In this document: positions 20,606-28,698 of the stretch, one piece after another
Layout: every line of letters begins with the position of its first letter
How positions within the stretch are numbered: position 1 is the first letter of the stretch
Assembly (NCBI GenBank): GCA_029961075.1
Contig: JASBVL010000011.1
Span: 1-64,000, forward strand
Direction of reading: 5' to 3'
DNA: 64,000 bases
Origin: Sphaerobacter sp.
GTDB lineage: Bacteria; Chloroflexota; Chloroflexia; Thermomicrobiales; Thermomicrobiaceae
Position numbers and translations under genes: made by a program
Notes under the pieces: model-generated
What the model saw: the letters and a program-made list of their open reading frames with translations, nothing else
Database searches by the model: none
Told to the model about the DNA's origin: nothing

Positions 20606-21469
20606 ATGGAGCAGCAGGTAACGGGCACGCTGGCCGACGGGCGCACCTACCGCGCGACCAGCTACGCGGTCGAGGTGCTCGCCCAGGACGGCAGCGTCGA
20701 GGAGATCGTCGACCTGAGCCAGGTGACGGAGGTACGCCGGGACGGGCTCACCGTGACCTTCAAGCGCCGCAAGGGGAAGCCGGTGTCGCTCACCGGCGCC
20801 ACCATCGCCGACGCCGGCCGGCTGGAGACGACCGTGCGCCCGGCGGTTCCCGCCGCCTCGCCCAAGTCCGGCAGCAGCGTCGGCCGCGTGTTCCGCTGGG
20901 GTTGTCTGGGCACGCTCGCCCTCGTCGCGGTGCTCGTCGTCGTCACCATAGCGAGCGGTGGGACCGGCGACGAGGGCAGCCGCGGATCGAGCGGCGCGGC
21001 GAACAGCGCGCCGACGGCGGCCGCGGTCGGCACCAAGCAGGTGGGCACGAACAAGGGAGACGTCCACGTTCCGCTCGCCGCGGGTGCCAGCGGCGACGTC
21101 CAGGAGGCGAAGGACAAGATCCACCGGGTCACCATCGTCGAGATCACCGACAACGCCATCTCGGCGAACGAGTTCGAGAAGCCGGCCACCGGCAACAAGT
21201 ACTGGGTGGTCAAGGTGGTCGTGGAGAACGCCGGCCCGGCGGAGATCTACCTCGGCAGTTGGAAGCTGCGCACGACGGCCGACTTCGAGTACGATCCCAC
21301 GTTCGCGGTTGGGTTCGGGGAGTCGCTCAGCGCGATCCAGAACCTGACCTCGGGCGCCAAGACCCAGGGCGTGGTGGTCTTCGAAGTCCCGGCCGACGCC
21401 CAGCCGAAGTTCCTGCGCTACGACCCGAACGTCTTCATGAAGGGCGACCTCTACTTCGATGCCCAGTAG
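20606..21469 (+). CDS. Membrane-anchored DUF4352-type protein
   Basis: A 287-residue protein. Residues 1-80 form a small basic cytoplasmic domain (VTGTLADGRTYRATSYAV onward, not recognised). A membrane span (WGCLGTLALVAVLVVVTIA) lies at about 99-117. A Ser/Ala-rich linker then leads to an extracellular domain of the DUF4352 immunoglobulin-like type (IVEITDNAISANEFEKPATGNKYWVVKVVVENAGP pattern in short blocks, about 170-280). The ATG at 20606 has ATGGAGGA just upstream; an earlier in-frame ATG lacks one. The domain order suggests a single-pass protein exposing an Ig-like domain, and its partner is unknown. It stands alone between two hairpins. Confidence 0.75.
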   Translation: MEQQVTGTLADGRTYRATSYAVEVLAQDGSVEEIVDLSQVTEVRRDGLTVTFKRRKGKPVSLTGATIADAGRLETTVRPAVPAASPKSGSSVGRVFRWGCLGTLALVAVLVVVTIASGGTGDEGSRGSSGAANSAPTAAAVGTKQVGTNKGDVHVPLAAGASGDVQEAKDKIHRVTIVEITDNAISANEFEKPATGNKYWVVKVVVENAGPAEIYLGSWKLRTTADFEYDPTFAVGFGESLSAIQNLTSGAKTQGVVVFEVPADAQPKFLRYDPNVFMKGDLYFDAQ

Positions 21470-21487
21470 CCCACGGCGTGCGGTGGT

Positions 21488-21514
21488 GGCGGGCGGCCGT
21501 CTTGGCCGCCCGCC
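21488..21514. terminator. Terminator-like hairpin after the DUF4352 gene
   Basis: A perfect 11-bp stem GGCGGGCGGCC/GGCCGCCCGCC with a 5-base loop lies 19 bases past the stop at 21469. No T-run follows. Confidence 0.6.
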
Positions 21515-21559
21515 CGTCGGCATCCAGCGCGGCTGCGCGCCTCCCTATCCGCTCGGCGG

Positions 21560-21670
21560 CTACGATCCTGCCGCCGCGCTTGCGGCGACGTCCGTCGCTT
21601 CCCCCGCATACCGCCCCAGCAGCGCCCGGGCCTGGTCGGCCAGCCAGTCGCGGAGATGGGCCGGGGCCAC
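21560..21670 (-). pseudogene. 3'-end fragment of a WYL-domain regulator gene
   Basis: Read leftward from 21670, this encodes the C-terminal stretch APAHLRDWLADQARALLGRY identical to the intact WYL gene, then a different tail ending at a TAG at 21560-21562 in the same frame. Nothing similar to the rest of that gene lies upstream of 21670. It is therefore a remnant of a paralogous or ancestral copy, separated from the intact gene by the protease and coiled-coil genes. Confidence 0.7.
21609..21670. repeat. 62-bp direct repeat, left copy
   Basis: These 62 bases are identical to 23603-23664 and lie in the same orientation. The two copies bracket the serine-protease and coiled-coil genes. Confidence 0.85.
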
Positions 21671-21751
21671 GGACCGCTCGGGCGCCGAGCCGGCGGGAGC
21701 GAGCGCGCCGGTGCGCACCGGCATCAACCGTTCGGAGACAGACCTCGCCGC

Positions 21752-22603
21752 TCACAGGGAGCGGTCAATGAAGTCGACCACGACATCCGCCGGGATCGCG
21801 AAGTTGATGCCCTCGATCGGAACTCCGCCTAACTCCCGCAGTACCCATGTCGCAACGCCAACCACCTCGCCGGACCCGCTGACGACCGGCCCGCCGCTAT
21901 TCCCGGGGTTCATCGCCGCGTCTGTTTGGATATAGTCCACCTGCCCATACATGCGGCGTCCTGAGAGCACCCCACGCGTGACGGTGGGATCGCCCAACAA
22001 CTCGTCGCCGAGAGCAAAGCCGACCACATACAGCGGGTCGCCCACGCGTAGTGCTGCGACATCGCCCCATCGCACAGGCGGCATCCCGGTGACGCCCTCC
22101 ACCACCAGCAGCGCGAGGTCGACGGTGTCATCCTCGGCGTGTACCAGCGCGTCGTGCATGGTCCCGTCCGGCGCAACCACCGCCACGGACGCCGCCCCCC
22201 GCACGACATGCTCATTCGTGACGAAGAAGGCTCGGCCATCCTGCTGCCGCGCGAGGAACCCCGTGCCAATGCCCTGATCGGTCCGGACCTGTACGACGCT
22301 CGCCATTACCGCACGCGCGACCTCGCCCTCAGCCGGAGGAGGCTGCGTGGCCTCCCCTGGCTCGGTTGGGGACGGGCTTGGGGTCGGGGTCGCCACCGGA
22401 GTCGCCGATGCCGGGACTGCTGGAGGTGTGCCGGGAGCCGCGAGACGCACCCCGGGAGGAAGCGAGACCTCAGGCACGGGCGTCATCAGTGCCCTGACCA
22501 TCATGACGCCCGCCACCACGGCGACGACCACCGCCGCGCCGAGTGCGACGAGCGCAGCGTATCCGGCGAGCGGCCTATGGTACCAGTGGCTCGGTTTCAC
22601 CAT
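21752..22603 (-). CDS. Membrane-anchored trypsin-like serine protease (S1C, DegP-like, no PDZ)
   Basis: A 283-residue protein. A membrane span at about 15-38 is followed by a Pro/Thr/Ser-rich linker (45-92) and a chymotrypsin-fold protease domain. The triad is visible: His132 in TNEHVV, Asp162 in DDTVDLALL and Ser236 in GNSGGPV, with oxyanion context DAAMNPGNSGG. There is no PDZ domain; the protein ends at FIDRSL. It should act outside the membrane on misfolded or specific envelope proteins. Its ATG overlaps the stop of the coiled-coil gene by 7 bases (ATGGTGA), so the two are translationally coupled. The pair sits between 62-bp direct repeats and looks less GC-rich than its surroundings. Confidence 0.88.
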   Translation of the reverse strand: MVKPSHWYHRPLAGYAALVALGAAVVVAVVAGVMMVRALMTPVPEVSLPPGVRLAAPGTPPAVPASATPVATPTPSPSPTEPGEATQPPPAEGEVARAVMASVVQVRTDQGIGTGFLARQQDGRAFFVTNEHVVRGAASVAVVAPDGTMHDALVHAEDDTVDLALLVVEGVTGMPPVRWGDVAALRVGDPLYVVGFALGDELLGDPTVTRGVLSGRRMYGQVDYIQTDAAMNPGNSGGPVVSGSGEVVGVATWVLRELGGVPIEGINFAIPADVVVDFIDRSL

Positions 22604-23433
22604 GGCAACGTCGCTATCAGCTCCTCGCGTTGCGCGAAGAGTTCATCAATGCGCCCCATCAACACCACGGCTCGATCGTACGCGCGTTGATAGGCAAGGC
22701 CATCCCGATAGCGGGTGGCCTCCTCCATCTCGCCAACAGCCACGAGCAGGTCGACGAACGTCTGATGAATCTGTTCGTCGACGTCGAGGATCATGGCGAG
22801 TGTCATACCGACCGCCTCGGCCGCCTCTGCGCGGCTCTGCTGTCGCGAGCTCTCTTCACGCGCCTGACTGAGTAGGCGATCCCGCTCCGCCAAGGTCTGA
22901 TTCAGCTCAGCCACCCGGCCTTCCAGGTCCGCCACCCGCGCCGTCAGGGAGTCACGCTCGCGCGTGAGCTCGTCGCGCTGGTTGGTCAGGTCCGCGATCT
23001 GCTCCTGGAAGGACAGGTTCGCCGCGGAGAGGCCATCAATCGTGGCCTGATGCTTGGCAATCGCTGCGTCCCGTCGGCTGATCTCCACCGCAGCGTAGAT
23101 TCCGCCGAACACCAGCGCCAGGATGAGCGTGGCCATCACCCCGAGCATGAGCGGCGTTTGCCGCCGCACCACCCAGGGTGCCCGAGGCTCAGCCGCCTCA
23201 TTCCTGACGGTCCCCTCTGCGAGGGGGGCGGGCGCATCGGTCCGTACAATGTCGAGCGATCGGGTCTCGTCCGCAGTCGCGTCCCTGGGAGCGCTCTCCG
23301 CACTGGCCGCGTCGACAGGATCGTCCGCCCGAGGGCTCGTCTCCTCGGTTTCCACCCCAGCGGAGTCGACCGCCGCCGCGTCCGGCCCGCGCGCCGGCGC
23401 GCTGATGGCCCCATTCCCAGGATCGTCTCGCAT
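22597..23433 (-). CDS. Single-pass membrane protein with extracytoplasmic coiled coil
   Basis: A 278-residue protein of no family that I recognise. Residues 1-90 are acidic and low-complexity. A membrane span (LMLGVMATLILALVFGGIYAA) lies at about 95-117. A long heptad-rich coiled coil (about 118-205, with runs such as NQRDELTRERDSLTARVADL) follows, then a helical C-terminal domain of about 70 residues. The ATG at 23433 has GGGAGGGAG upstream; an in-frame GTG at 23457 would place that site inside the gene. Coupling to the following protease gene suggests that the two proteins form a complex, perhaps with the coiled coil as a sensor or scaffold; that is inference. Confidence 0.75.
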   Translation of the reverse strand: MRDDPGNGAISAPARGPDAAAVDSAGVETEETSPRADDPVDAASAESAPRDATADETRSLDIVRTDAPAPLAEGTVRNEAAEPRAPWVVRRQTPLMLGVMATLILALVFGGIYAAVEISRRDAAIAKHQATIDGLSAANLSFQEQIADLTNQRDELTRERDSLTARVADLEGRVAELNQTLAERDRLLSQAREESSRQQSRAEAAEAVGMTLAMILDVDEQIHQTFVDLLVAVGEMEEATRYRDGLAYQRAYDRAVVLMGRIDELFAQREELIATLPW

Positions 23434-23541
23434 TGGGCGATCTCCCTCCCGCTCCACTCAACGATGTTGGCCTGAAACCGACCACCGTAGAGTTGCTCGA
23501 AAGAGCAATCCGAAGCGTGAGTCCGGGCGCACCTATTTTAC

Positions 23542-24600
23542 TCAGTTGCCCGACTCGCCGGGAGCGACGAGCTGTTCTCCGACCCCGACCTCGTCTCCCG
23601 CGTACCGCCCCAGCAGCGCCCGGGCCTGGTCGGCCAGCCAGTCGCGGAGATGGGCCGGGGCCACGACGTCACAGTCCACGCCAAACCGCAGCACCCAGCG
23701 GGCGAACTCCTCCGTGATCGGGATGGTGACGCGGAACTCCAGCTTGCCGTCGGGCAGCCACTCCCAGGACTGCGACGGATGCCACTCCTCCTCGACCACC
23801 CAGCGCCCGGCCGTCGGCGTGAAGCGCAGGATGACCTCCTCCGGCGGCTGGTTCGTGCCGCGGGTGATGCCCCACCCCGCCGTGAGGTACTCCTCCAGGT
23901 CGAACTCGGGGTCCGGGGTGAAGTGGATATCGGTCAGCTCCACCTGCTCGATACGGTCGATCTTGAAGATGCGCACGGAGCAGCGCAGGTGACACCAGCC
24001 GATCAGGTGCCAGGAACTGCCGTAGGGCACGGGCGCGTAGGGGTCAACGCGCCGTACGGTGCGCTCGCCCGGCCGCGATGCCGGGCTGTAAACCAGATCC
24101 ACGCTCTTGCGGGCGGCGATGGCCCGGGTCAGCAGCTCCAGCACCCGCTCCCGGTGGCGATTGCGCGGCACCGGCGGCAGCACGTTCGTGTCGTCGTGGA
24201 GCAAGGGGCGCAGCTCCGGCGGCATGATCGAGCGCAGCCGCGCGATCGCGGCCGACAGCTCCTCGTGCGGGATGCCGGCGATGCGCCGCCCGGCCTGCGC
24301 CGCCAGGAAGATGGCCAGGGCCTCGGCCAGCGAGTAGGACACGGCGGGCAAGCGCGGCAGCGACCTGAAGTAGTAGCCCCCGCTCGGCTGGCGCTCCAAC
24401 TCCAGGTGCAGGCCGTGGCGGATGACCTCCAGGTCCTTGGTGATCTGCCGCTCGCTGACCTCGTACTCCGCGGCCAGGGCGCGGCGGGTCCAGACCTTCG
24501 GGGCCGCGCTGATGCGGGAGATAATGTCCAGAATGCGGGCCGCGCGCTGCGTCTCCGGCGCGCGCGGCTCCCCACGGCTCACCGGGTACTGCTTGGTCAT
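23542..24600 (-). CDS. WYL-domain transcriptional regulator (DeoR/YafY type)
   Basis: A 352-residue cytoplasmic regulator. An N-terminal winged helix-turn-helix (about 20-75, with WTRRALAAEYEVSERQITKDLEVI) is followed by a linker domain and a WYL sensor domain (about 150-230, containing VRRVDPYAPVPYGSSWHLIGWC) and a C-terminal WCX-like extension. WYL proteins of this kind bind ligands or nucleic acid and commonly act as repressors or activators of stress or defence genes. The ATG at 24600 (MTKQYPVSR) has GGAGGGG upstream; the frame extends to 24642. Its last 60-80 bases hold the right copy of the 62-bp direct repeat. The target is unknown. Confidence 0.88.
   Translation of the reverse strand: MTKQYPVSRGEPRAPETQRAARILDIISRISAAPKVWTRRALAAEYEVSERQITKDLEVIRHGLHLELERQPSGGYYFRSLPRLPAVSYSLAEALAIFLAAQAGRRIAGIPHEELSAAIARLRSIMPPELRPLLHDDTNVLPPVPRNRHRERVLELLTRAIAARKSVDLVYSPASRPGERTVRRVDPYAPVPYGSSWHLIGWCHLRCSVRIFKIDRIEQVELTDIHFTPDPEFDLEEYLTAGWGITRGTNQPPEEVILRFTPTAGRWVVEEEWHPSQSWEWLPDGKLEFRVTIPITEEFARWVLRFGVDCDVVAPAHLRDWLADQARALLGRYAGDEVGVGEQLVAPGESGN
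23603..23664. repeat. 62-bp direct repeat, right copy (inside the WYL gene 3' end)
   Basis: Identical to 21609-21670 in the same orientation. This copy is coding and in frame with the intact WYL gene. Confidence 0.85.
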
Positions 24601-24783
24601 CGGGACCCCTCCATGCGCTGACGCTGTCTCTTGCCCCAGCATAACGCGACGAGGGGAACGCAGTCATTCCCGCTGCGCGGCCATGCGGGCGCCTGTCTGT
24701 CCGGCATGGTCCCGCCGGGTGGAGTAGCCCGCTCCTGCGCCCTCGCCCGTTCCGCAGGGGAGCAGCCCAGGACCCGCCTTGTG

Positions 24784-25176
24784 CTAGCCGCTGAACGTGT
24801 AGCTCGTCTCGCTGATCTGCATGATGAGGCGCTTGCCCTGCTTCCGGGCAAACGCATATTGGAACTCGATCACATCGATGAGGTGCGCAAGGCGACTCAA
24901 GACCCGCGTCTCGTTGCAGCTAAAGCGAATGCGCCCAGCAGTGCGATCGGCCTGTCCGCGGGTTCCCGGCGGGAGCTGTCTAATCAGGCTACGGAAATCC
25001 CTGTCGAAGGTGAGCACGACCAACCCGTTGACCTCGGCAGCCGCCACCAGGAGCGGATCCGGCGAGGCTTTCGCAAACGACTCGCCGACCGGATACACGA
25101 CGCGCCCACGCGCTCGCAGGAATTCAACCACCTGGGCAGGCATGTTCTCGTCGGCCAGAAACGCGATCGGGTCCAC
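24784..25176 (-). CDS. DUF5615 PIN-like toxin
   Basis: A 130-residue protein of the DUF5615/Mut7-C PIN-like group. Acidic motifs expected for a metal-dependent nuclease are present: LADENMP near the N-terminus (Asp9, Glu10), SPDPLLVAAA and LTFDRDF (about 57-63). The C-terminal half (IRFSCNETRVLSRL onward) is longer than the minimal fold. The GTG start at 25176 lies 14 bases after the stop of the MerR-DUF433 gene. DUF433 plus DUF5615 is an established antitoxin-toxin type pairing. Because the partner gene carries an amber codon, whether this toxin is active or controlled is unclear. Confidence 0.75.
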   Translation of the reverse strand: MDPIAFLADENMPAQVVEFLRARGRVVYPVGESFAKASPDPLLVAAAEVNGLVVLTFDRDFRSLIRQLPPGTRGQADRTAGRIRFSCNETRVLSRLAHLIDVIEFQYAFARKQGKRLIMQISETSYTFSG

Positions 25177-25190
25177 CGCGACACCGCGAG

Positions 25191-25835
25191 CTACCCAGCT
25201 CGGCGGGCGCGGCGCCGGCGTTCAAAGTCAATGGCCGCGATCACATCCCGTTCGGTCAGGCGGGGATACTCGCGCAGGATAGCGCACGTGTCGTAGCCGG
25301 CCTCGTGGAAGTGCCAGATGGCCTCTGTGCGAATTCGCGTACCCGCAATGACGGGAGCGTTATGAGACAGATAGCGATGTTGCACGATTCTCCCGATCTC
25401 CTCGGTCGTGCGCGCACGAAGCCGCTCAGCCTCAGCTTCCGTGGCCGCGGCCACCTGGCGGAGGTCAATCGCGATCACAGCCTGCTCAGGACGCCGGCCC
25501 GAGCGATGCGTGCCCGTCCGCGGATCGTGAAAATAGACCTCTCGCCCAGCCACGAAGAAGCGCAGCTCTGCCCATGGCGCCTCGTAGTGATCGCTCAGCC
25601 ACTTGCCGACCTCCCGGAGCGACTGGAGCGAAACCCGATGCTCGTTGCGGAGCAGCGCGAGAGTCCGCAACCCGACCACGTCGCGAAACGAGTAGATACG
25701 TCCGTAAGCTCGCCCGGCCCGGTCGCGATAGCTCGGCTGGAAGAAGCCCGTCTCTGCCCAGTAGCGAATCCGCCGCGCGCTAAGACCGCTCAGGCGGGCC
25801 GCCTAGTCAAGAGTGAACGCCAGCAAGGCTGCCAT
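25191..25835 (-). pseudogene. MerR-like/DUF433 antitoxin gene interrupted by an amber codon
   Basis: Read from the ATG at 25835, the frame gives MAALLAFTLD, then TAG (25803-25805), then AARLSGLSARRIRYWAETGF and on without further stops to 25191. That is a MerR-like helix-turn-helix followed by a middle domain (FRDVVGLRTLALLRNEHRVS) and a C-terminal DUF433 domain (HRYLSHNAPVIAGTRIR, AILREYPRLTERDVIAAI). In this family the residue before AARLSG is usually Gln or Glu; CAG to TAG is one transition. A weak AGGTGG ribosome site precedes the ATG. An internal GTG at 25679 could give a 162-residue product without the DNA-binding domain. It is either a recent pseudogene, a truncated active form or a sequence error. 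Confidence 0.75.
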
Positions 25836-26155
25836 CGCTGCACACCCACCTATCCGCTCGGCAGCGGCCCTCCCTCGTCGATTGACGGCCACCCTCGTGG
25901 CGCGGTTCCACAACCGGCCCGATGCCGTCCCGGGGTCCGTCGCGCGAGCACCCCACGAGGCACCACACCTCGGGCGGGAGAGGATCCCGTGTATAGTAAG
26001 CCTACCCCATCTGCTGGCATGGTAGCCTCAGCCGCCGGTATGTCAAGGTGTGCCCGCGGCCTTGCCCGGGCGCGAGCCATCGCATATCGTGTGTTCGCTC
26101 CGGCGGGCGCGCCGCGATCAGGGCGTCCCTTGGCTCGGGCGGGACAGGTGTTGCT
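25836..26155. promoter_or_regulatory. Intergenic region with candidate -10 for the envelope cluster
   Basis: About 320 bases without a supportable gene separate the divergent toxin and glycan blocks. TATAGT at 25992-25997, within GTGTATAGT, matches the string ahead of the gene at 15234 and points rightward. No paired -35 is convincing. Confidence 0.35.
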
Positions 26156-26953
26156 GTGCACGACAGGACGGCAGAGCTGAGTCACCGACACTGCGAGCGA
26201 GCGAACCCTCCCCGCCTCCGCATCCTCGGCGTGCGCGTCGACGACGTGACGCTGCCGGAGGCGGTGGACCGCATCCGCGCCTGGGCCCGAGCCGGGGAGG
26301 GCCGGCTCCACCACGTCGTGACGGTCAACCCGGAGTTCATCATCGCCGCGCGGCGCGATCCCGCCTTCCGCGCGACCCTCGAAGCGGCCGACCTGGCCAC
26401 GGCGGACGGGGTCGGGGTGATCCTCGCCGCGCGGCTCCTTGGCCGCCCGCTCCGCGGCCGCGTCACCGGCGTCGACCTGGTGGAGGCGCTCGCCGCCGCC
26501 CAGGATCCGGCGCTGCACCTCTTCCTCCTCGGCGCCGGGCCCGGCATCGCCGAGCGGGCCGCGGCCGAGCTCACCCGGCGCTATCCGCGCTGCCACATCG
26601 CCGGCACCTGGTCGGGCTCGCCCCGGCCGGAGGACGCGCCGGAGATCCTGGCCCGCCTCAGGGCGGCGCGCCCGACGGCGCTGCTCGTGGCGTTCGGCCA
26701 CCCGGCGCAGGACCTCTGGATCGCTCAGCACCAGCGGGAGCTGGCAGCGTGTGGCATTATCATAGGCATGGGGATCGGCGGGACGCTTGACTACCTCGCC
26801 GGGGCGGTCCCCCGCCCACCGGCGCCCGTCCGCCGCCTCGGACTCGAGTGGCTCTATCGGCTCATCCGGCAGCCGTGGCGCTGGCGACGGCAGCTCGCCC
26901 TTCCGCTCTTCGCCGCGCTCGTGCTGCGGGAGCGGCTACGGCGCCTGGGCTGA
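26156..26953 (+). CDS. WecG/TagA/CpsF family glycosyltransferase (GT26)
   Basis: A 265-residue cytoplasmic, membrane-associated glycosyltransferase of the TagA/WecG family, which transfers ManNAc-type sugars to a lipid-linked GlcNAc in teichoic acid or common-antigen synthesis. Family blocks are LGVRVDDVTLPEAVDRI (about 22-40), VTVNPEFIIAARRDPAFR, ADLATADGVGVILAARLLG with the Thr/Asp pair, LFLLGAGPG and VAFGHPAQDLWI. The C-terminal amphipathic tail (RRLGLEWLYRLI, then a basic helix) is the known membrane-targeting appendage. The GTG at 26156 is chosen for family length, with GGACAGGTG upstream; the frame opens earlier at 26048. It heads a six-gene rightward envelope cluster. Confidence 0.88.
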   Translation: MHDRTAELSHRHCERANPPRLRILGVRVDDVTLPEAVDRIRAWARAGEGRLHHVVTVNPEFIIAARRDPAFRATLEAADLATADGVGVILAARLLGRPLRGRVTGVDLVEALAAAQDPALHLFLLGAGPGIAERAAAELTRRYPRCHIAGTWSGSPRPEDAPEILARLRAARPTALLVAFGHPAQDLWIAQHQRELAACGIIIGMGIGGTLDYLAGAVPRPPAPVRRLGLEWLYRLIRQPWRWRRQLALPLFAALVLRERLRRLG

Positions 26954-26972
26954 CCCCAGCGGGACGAGCAGC

Positions 26973-27530
26973 GTGACAGCAGGGATTTCGGACGTCGACG
27001 AGCGCCAGTGCACCTACCATCCCAACGTGCGGACGCGCCTGCGCTGCAGCCGGTGTGGGACGCCGATCTGCCCGCGCTGCGCGGTCGAGACACCGGTGGG
27101 CTATCGCTGCCCGGACTGCGCGGCGGTGCGCGGGCTGCCGACCTACCAGACCGGCCCGAGCGTGCTGGCCAAGAGCGTCCTCACCGGCGCCGTGGTGGCC
27201 GTCGCCGTCGGCGCGCTCTGGGGGTACTTCCCGAGCTGGCAGTTCTACCTCGCGCTCGTGCTCGGCTTCGGCGTGGCCGAGAGCATGTCCTGGGCGGCGA
27301 ACCACAAGCGCGGTCGGGATCTCCAGGTCGCCGCGATCGGGTTGGTGCTGCTCGGGCTGGTCGTCGCCCGCGTCGTCATCGCGCAGCAGAACCCCTTCGG
27401 CTTGACCCTCGACGACGTGCTCAACCATGCCACCGACCCGGCTGTGGCCGAGGTCTTCCAGCTCCGCCTGATCCCGGACCTCCTCTTCGCCGCGCTGGCG
27501 CTGGTCATCCCCTACGTGCGATTCCGGTGA
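26973..27530 (+). CDS. B-box-type zinc-finger membrane protein
   Basis: A 185-residue protein. The N-terminus carries a cysteine/histidine cluster (CTYHPNVRTRLRCSRCGTPI, then CPRC and CPDC, about residues 12-50) like the B-box zinc fingers fused to membrane segments in many bacteria. Three or four hydrophobic spans follow (about 65-85, 88-102, 115-135 and 168-182). The GTG at 26973 is the likely start, 20 bases after the glycosyltransferase stop, and its own stop is 6 bases before the kinase gene. The function is unknown; its position suggests a structural or adaptor role in the envelope cluster. Confidence 0.7.
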   Translation: MTAGISDVDERQCTYHPNVRTRLRCSRCGTPICPRCAVETPVGYRCPDCAAVRGLPTYQTGPSVLAKSVLTGAVVAVAVGALWGYFPSWQFYLALVLGFGVAESMSWAANHKRGRDLQVAAIGLVLLGLVVARVVIAQQNPFGLTLDDVLNHATDPAVAEVFQLRLIPDLLFAALALVIPYVRFR

Positions 27531-27536
27531 TGGCCG

Positions 27537-28550
27537 ATGGGTGAGCTCGCACCGCTCCGCTCGCTGCTCGCCGCCCTCCGCGGCAAGAAGATCCTGGTGG
27601 TCGGGGATCTCTACCTCGACTGCTACATCTTCGGGGTCCCCACGCGCGTCTCGCGCGAGGCGCCGATCATGGTGCTCGAAGAGACGCGCCGCGAGGAGCG
27701 GCCCGGCGGGGGCACGGCGCCCGCGCTGGTCGCCCGCGCGCTCGGCGCCGAGGCATGGCAGGCGGGGGTGGTCGGCGACGACGACGACGGGCTGCGGCTC
27801 CGCCAGCGGCTGGTGGATCACGGGGTGCATGTCGGCGGGGTCCTGATCGACGCAACCCGCCCCACCACCACCAAGACCCGCCTCGTCGCCGAGGGCACGT
27901 ACAACGTCTTCCCGCAGCAGGTAGCCCGCGTCGACCGCCAGGACCGCCGCCCGATCGATGCGGCCATCGCGCGCAGACTCGCCGCCTACATCGCGACCAC
28001 CGCGCCCCAGATGGACGCCATCCTCCTCTCCGACTACCGCAGCGGCGTGATCGTGCCGGAGGTCATCGCCGCCGCGCGCGACTCGGGTCGCCTGACGACG
28101 GTCGACTCCCAGGGCTCCCTGGCCGACTTCCGGCGGCTGGCCCTGGTGAAGTGCAATCAGGCCGAGGCCGAGGCCGACCTCGGCGTACGGCTGGAGGACC
28201 CCGAGGCGCGCCGCGCGCACCTGACGGCGCTGCGCGAGCGGCTGGAGTGCGAGCGCCTGGTCGTGACCCTCGGGCCGGCCGGCGCGGCGCTGGCCGAGGC
28301 GAGCGGCGCCTACCACGAGGTGCCGCCGCTCGTGCGCCGGCAGGTGTTCGACGTGACCGGCGCGGGCGACACCGTAATCGGGGTCATGACCCTCGCCCTC
28401 GCCGCCGGGGCCGACGGCCTCGCCGCGCTGCGGCTCTCCCAGGTCGCGGCCGGCTTGGTGGTCGGCAAGTGGGGAAACGCCCAGGTCACGGCCGAGGAGC
28501 TCGACGCCACCCTCAGCGAGCTGGAGCCACTTCCCGGCGGGCACGACTGA
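27537..28550 (+). CDS. PfkB-family sugar kinase, HldE/RfaE domain-1-like
   Basis: A 337-residue ribokinase-fold protein closest in arrangement to the kinase domain of HldE (D-glycero-D-manno-heptose 7-phosphate kinase). Visible features are the N-terminal ILVVGDLYLDCYIFG, ligand-loop RVSREAPIMVLE (typical of RfaE), GGGTAPALVARALG, and the PfkB signature DVTGAGDTV with catalytic Asp278. In most Proteobacteria this domain is fused to a nucleotidyltransferase; here that partner is a separate gene starting at 28699. Together they would make ADP- or NDP-activated sugar for envelope glycans. True heptose specificity is not provable here, and no gmhA or gmhB gene is in the window. Confidence 0.82.
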   Translation: MGELAPLRSLLAALRGKKILVVGDLYLDCYIFGVPTRVSREAPIMVLEETRREERPGGGTAPALVARALGAEAWQAGVVGDDDDGLRLRQRLVDHGVHVGGVLIDATRPTTTKTRLVAEGTYNVFPQQVARVDRQDRRPIDAAIARRLAAYIATTAPQMDAILLSDYRSGVIVPEVIAAARDSGRLTTVDSQGSLADFRRLALVKCNQAEAEADLGVRLEDPEARRAHLTALRERLECERLVVTLGPAGAALAEASGAYHEVPPLVRRQVFDVTGAGDTVIGVMTLALAAGADGLAALRLSQVAAGLVVGKWGNAQVTAEELDATLSELEPLPGGHD

Positions 28551-28698
28551 CCGTCGGCGTCGCCCGGACCTCCGCGCTGCCCCACCACGACGACGCGTGG
28601 CTCGGCCGCGCGTCGTCGCATCGTGCCGCCGCGGGCCGACGTGCTACCATTCGGCAGCGTCCGACCCAAGGGGGGTCGGCAGCATGACCTGAGAGACG

